A stretch of DNA of 7,450 bases, taken from the NCBI GenBank assembly GCA_021805585.1, contig JAJZEY010000205.1, positions 1-7,450 on the forward strand. Reading direction: 5' to 3'. The position numbers were made by a program, and so were the translations under genes. Source of the stretch: Planctomycetota bacterium (lineage in GTDB: Bacteria > Planctomycetota > Phycisphaerae > WQYP01). The notes under the pieces are model-generated. The model had not been told where the DNA came from and did not search any database. It worked only from the letters and a program-made list of their open reading frames with translations. Positions 4,927 to 7,450 of this stretch are shown one piece after another; position 1 is the first letter of the stretch; every line of letters begins with the position of its first letter.

Positions 4927-6369
4927 TTATGGAAATTTTTCAATATGACCATTTATTTTGACGTTCTTAAACACGATGTCCGGGGCATCAAGGATGCGGT
5001 CCGCTTGTGAAATTCCACCCAACCGGCAATCCGTCAGGGTCAGGGGGCCGATGGAGTCATGGGGAATTCCCACAAGGAACAGCAGCTCTGGCGTGCGAAC
5101 CGACCTGATCGCACGAAAATGAATCCCGGAGAAGTGCGGATAATTGTGTCCATGTTTGGGGCCATAAACCAGTGTCAGGTGAACCAGCGCTCCGGTACAG
5201 CGTCCGCTTATATTTCCCAGATGCACATTGCGTACAAACCCGCCCCGAACGGAATTGGCCTTGGCATAAAGGGCGTAACGCACGCCGCGAAACCGGCCAT
5301 GGTTAACAGCCTGAAGGTTCCAGGCAAACACATTTTCGACACCCTGACTTTCCTCGCTGCCGCAACTGATAAGCCCCCATGGCCCGGCACCGCGGCAATT
5401 GACGATGACAATATTCCGACAGGGTGCCGCAGAACGGAATTTATCCGGGTCGCGGCCGGACTTGAGTGAAATACAATCATCGCCCGCGAAAAAAGTGCAG
5501 TGACTGACCAGAACATTCTGGCAGGAGTCAATATCCAGCCCATCGGAATTGCCATGGGTGGAATTGGTATGCACCCCCACAATGGTGACATTGTTGCAGA
5601 GTGTTGGATGCAGTTGCCACCACTGGGAATTGATCACGTGGATTCCGGAAATCAGGACCTTGCGGCACTTATAAAACTCCACCATGGCCGTGCCCAGCGG
5701 ATGTTTTATTCCAAAAATGCGATGGGAAACCGGTACGCCCCGGTCGCGCATGATTTCCAGCCTGCGCCAGCTTCGCCCCATTTGCCGGTTCCACCGCCGG
5801 GTCAGGCGACCATCCAGCGTGCCATGCCCGGTCAGGGCGACATCGGCCTGATTGAACGCGTAAATACAGGGGGAAAAATTCATCAGGTCAATCCCCTGAT
5901 TCCGCGTTAAACGGAGCGGAAATTCCCCTGATTCAGCGGAAAAAAGAAGAGTCACCCCGCGGCTTATATGCAGATTCACACCACTGCGTAAATCTATGGC
6001 ACCGGTCAGATACGTTCCAGGCGCAAAGGCCACACTTCCGCCCCCCGCGGCGGAACATGCGGCAATCGTTCTGGCGATGGCGCGGGTATTGTCCTTCACT
6101 CCGTTTCCCAAACCGCCGAACCGGGTCACGTTGAACACCCTGGCTGGAAATTTCGGGGGATTTATGTCGGTTATAATCTTGTTTGCGGCCGCCCAGGGAA
6201 TGGAGCCGCCGACGCCCGGCCCGCCAACCCAACGAGATTCCGACCTGACGGGGACGGCATTTCCACGCAACACAAAAACCCGCGGCATTGAACACGCCAG
6301 AACAAGCGCACACACAACAAGCCAACCGAAAAACGTAGCGGGAACCATAAGACGGATGAACCGGTGCAA
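4927..6369 (-). CDS. Exported GH28-family glycoside hydrolase (polygalacturonase-like)
   Basis: The protein folds by homology as a right-handed beta helix of the GH28/pectin family, which hydrolyses galacturonan-type linkages. Numbering from the TTG at 6369 (480 residues): a hydrophobic export segment at about 11-28 (FFGWLVVCALVLACS), the N-terminal repeat FNVTRFGGLGNGVKDNT (79-95), then NSDGLDIDSC (274-283) with D276 and AGDDCISLKSGRD (295-307) with D297 and D298 as the expected catalytic aspartates. Lys370 in ALYAKANSVRGGFVRNV fits the substrate-binding lysine. Where relatives have His-Gly before GSE, this protein has W331-Gly, an unusual change. The TTG has GGGAG six bases upstream; the frame extends to a GTG at 6426 without a good ribosome site, and an ATG at 6348 lacks one too. 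The short VLAC segment might be a lipobox. It is divergent from the amidase. Confidence 0.88.
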   Translation of the reverse strand: MHRFIRLMVPATFFGWLVVCALVLACSMPRVFVLRGNAVPVRSESRWVGGPGVGGSIPWAAANKIITDINPPKFPARVFNVTRFGGLGNGVKDNTRAIARTIAACSAAGGGSVAFAPGTYLTGAIDLRSGVNLHISRGVTLLFSAESGEFPLRLTRNQGIDLMNFSPCIYAFNQADVALTGHGTLDGRLTRRWNRQMGRSWRRLEIMRDRGVPVSHRIFGIKHPLGTAMVEFYKCRKVLISGIHVINSQWWQLHPTLCNNVTIVGVHTNSTHGNSDGLDIDSCQNVLVSHCTFFAGDDCISLKSGRDPDKFRSAAPCRNIVIVNCRGAGPWGLISCGSEESQGVENVFAWNLQAVNHGRFRGVRYALYAKANSVRGGFVRNVHLGNISGRCTGALVHLTLVYGPKHGHNYPHFSGIHFRAIRSVRTPELLFLVGIPHDSIGPLTLTDCRLGGISQADRILDAPDIVFKNVKINGHIEKFP

Positions 6370-6514
6370 AGAAAACTCCCGCAAAAGACCTGTAATGCAA
6401 CGCCCGGAACCGGCGGAAAATTGCACGAATCGCTTTTTTCATCGGCCTTTCATATCCGACCGGTAAAGTGCGGTCCATCGGGACGATACGCTTTTGCGTG
6501 CGGAAAGGAACACC
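6370..6514. other. Divergent intergenic region between GH28 and amidase genes
   Basis: This roughly 145-base stretch must hold promoters for both divergent genes if they are separately expressed, but no pair of boxes near consensus is clear. It contains GGGAG (6380-6376, minus) for GH28 and AAAGGA (6504-6509, plus) for the amidase. Confidence 0.4.
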
Positions 6515-7216
6515 ATGCCGACGGACGCTAGAAAACATTTAACAAAACGCGTCAGGCTGGCGATCGGCATTATCGTTTGCCTGTGGTCGGCATTGCCAAT
6601 GTCGTACGCCGCTATCGCGATGGGCCGCCGACCGATTGCGGCAACCAGGCAATTGCCGCGCATCATTGCGGTGGATCCCGGCCACGGCGGGCGAGATCCG
6701 GGTGCCATCGGATGCCACGGCGCAATGGAGAAGATTGTGACTCTGGCGATCGGCATGGACCTCGCTCGGCTGATTGACCGCGCACCGGGTGTACGGGCCG
6801 TGCTTACGCGCGACTCGGATCATTATGTGGGCCTGCGGCAGCGGCGCTGGATTGCCCGCAAAGCCCACGCCTGCCTGTTTATTTCAATTCATGCGAATTC
6901 TGGAAAGCCCTCCTGGCAAGGCGCAACCGTATACGCCCAGCCTACGCGAGATCCTGTGGAAAAATCGTCGGCAAGGCTTGCCGCGATGATCGCCCATCAA
7001 CTGGCCCGCATTGAACCAGTGGACAAGCAGCGGCGGGCGAATTTCGTGGTGCTGCGGTCCACACGCATACCTTCCGTTCTGGTGGAAACCGGCTATATCA
7101 CCAACCCAGCCGAAGAACGGAACCTGGTTCGCCCGGCCTTTCAGGAGAAAATCGCGGCGGCTATTTTTCGCGGGATTATGCGGTTCGTTCACACACCAGC
7201 GAAAGCCGCCAGGTAG
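6515..7216 (+). CDS. N-acetylmuramoyl-L-alanine amidase (Amidase_3, AmiC type), exported
   Basis: This 233-residue protein is a zinc amidase that cuts the bond between muramic acid and the stem peptide of peptidoglycan, outside the cytoplasm. From the ATG: a signal peptide with basic start (KHLTKRVR) and hydrophobic core LAIGIIVCLWSALP, with likely cleavage near SYA-A (about residue 32). The catalytic domain (about 47-225) shows IAVDPGHGGRDPGAIG with H57, E72 in MEKIVTLAI, H126 in FISIHANS and E191 in SVLVETGYITNP, the expected zinc ligands and catalytic Glu. No inhibitory helix, AMIN or binding domain is present, so it is a compact version, probably constitutively active. The ATG at 6515 has AAAGGA five bases upstream; a TTG at 6494 in frame is less likely because it lies before that site. 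Gene context gives no clear partner. Confidence 0.93.
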   Translation: MPTDARKHLTKRVRLAIGIIVCLWSALPMSYAAIAMGRRPIAATRQLPRIIAVDPGHGGRDPGAIGCHGAMEKIVTLAIGMDLARLIDRAPGVRAVLTRDSDHYVGLRQRRWIARKAHACLFISIHANSGKPSWQGATVYAQPTRDPVEKSSARLAAMIAHQLARIEPVDKQRRANFVVLRSTRIPSVLVETGYITNPAEERNLVRPAFQEKIAAAIFRGIMRFVHTPAKAAR

Positions 7217-7218
7217 CG

Positions 7219-7238
7219 TGGCCGACGTATACCGGCCA
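7219..7238. other. Hairpin just after the amidase stop
   Basis: TGGCCG (7219-7224) pairs with CGGCCA (7233-7238) with an eight-base loop, two bases after the stop codon. There is no T tract, so termination is unproven; it may protect the mRNA end. Confidence 0.35.
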
Positions 7239-7397
7239 ACCGGGAAAGCTGGGGCATCGGCGGCATAACCGTGCGGTAGCGAATACAGCCCTTTGCCAGC
7301 GGTTCGGGGGAGAACTTTGAATCAGAATTGGGCGGAATGCCTGGAATAATCCGGCCGTCTACGTAGGAGTGCGGTTCGCTTCGCAAGGAGGCTATCC

Positions 7398-7450
7398 ATG
7401 TCCGACTTTGTGCCAAAACGGCACAATGTTGCATTTGATTTCGGGAAGTG
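7398..7450 (+). CDS. Start of an unidentified gene, C-terminus beyond window
   Basis: An ATG at 7398 follows a perfect Shine-Dalgarno AAGGAGG (7385-7391) at a six-base spacing, which strongly supports a true start. Only 17 codons are visible (MSDFVPKRHNVAFDFGK), too few to assign a family. A perfect 7-bp hairpin (TTGTGCC with GGCACAA, 7408-7426) lies inside the first codons, which could affect translation. The 181-base gap to the amidase suggests a separate transcript, but no promoter near consensus stands out. Confidence 0.7.
   Translation, partial: MSDFVPKRHNVAFDFGK

Noticed and set aside
5933..6538. Minus-strand frame containing MKKAIRAIFRRF, overlapping the GH28 start
   Set aside because: It looks like a good N-terminus, but continues as arginine- and cysteine-rich sequence without a family, while the GH28 frame has its own export segment and ribosome site. 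A frameshift at the GH28 N-terminus is not needed.

Overview
The window looks like chromosomal DNA of a moderately GC-rich bacterium that degrades plant polysaccharides. It carries a GH39-type beta-xylosidase, an exported GH28-type pectin-active enzyme, a PfkB-type sugar kinase, a periplasmic cell-wall amidase and S23-type four-helix-bundle genes. This mix fits Planctomycetota (Phycisphaerae-like) or Verrucomicrobiota. That assignment is an inference from gene content only and is of low certainty.

Layout. 1-878 (minus) is the N-terminal part of a PfkB-family kinase that runs off the left edge. 1082-2665 (minus) is an intracellular GH39 glycosidase lying upstream of the kinase on the same strand. 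2666-3113 is a GC-rich stretch without a convincing gene, holding short tandem repeats and a strong hairpin. 3114-4135 is a tandem duplication with a 516-bp period. Each unit carries a minus-strand S23/IVP-type gene and its leader, and 409 bp of each unit are identical by direct reading. The second unit abuts the 3' end of a tRNA-Pro(UGG) gene (4135-4209, minus). 4210-4926 has no credible protein gene but is rich in signals: the tRNA promoter, two plus-strand sigma70-type promoters each preceded by a dyad, and at least one well-supported small RNA (about 4708-4788) that folds as a three-way junction ending in a T7 tract. 4927-6369 (minus) is the exported GH28 protein. 6515-7216 (plus), divergent from it, is an N-acetylmuramoyl-L-alanine amidase. 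From 7398 a further plus-strand gene begins behind a perfect Shine-Dalgarno and leaves the window.

How it may work together (inference): the GH28 enzyme would act on pectic material outside the cytoplasm, the GH39 enzyme would cleave imported xylo-oligosaccharides, and the kinase would phosphorylate a released sugar or nucleoside. The amidase belongs to wall turnover and is not obviously linked. The most unusual part is 3.1-4.8 kb: a recently homogenised pair of S23 modules with structured leaders, joined directly to a tRNA gene and followed by one or two undescribed small RNA loci.
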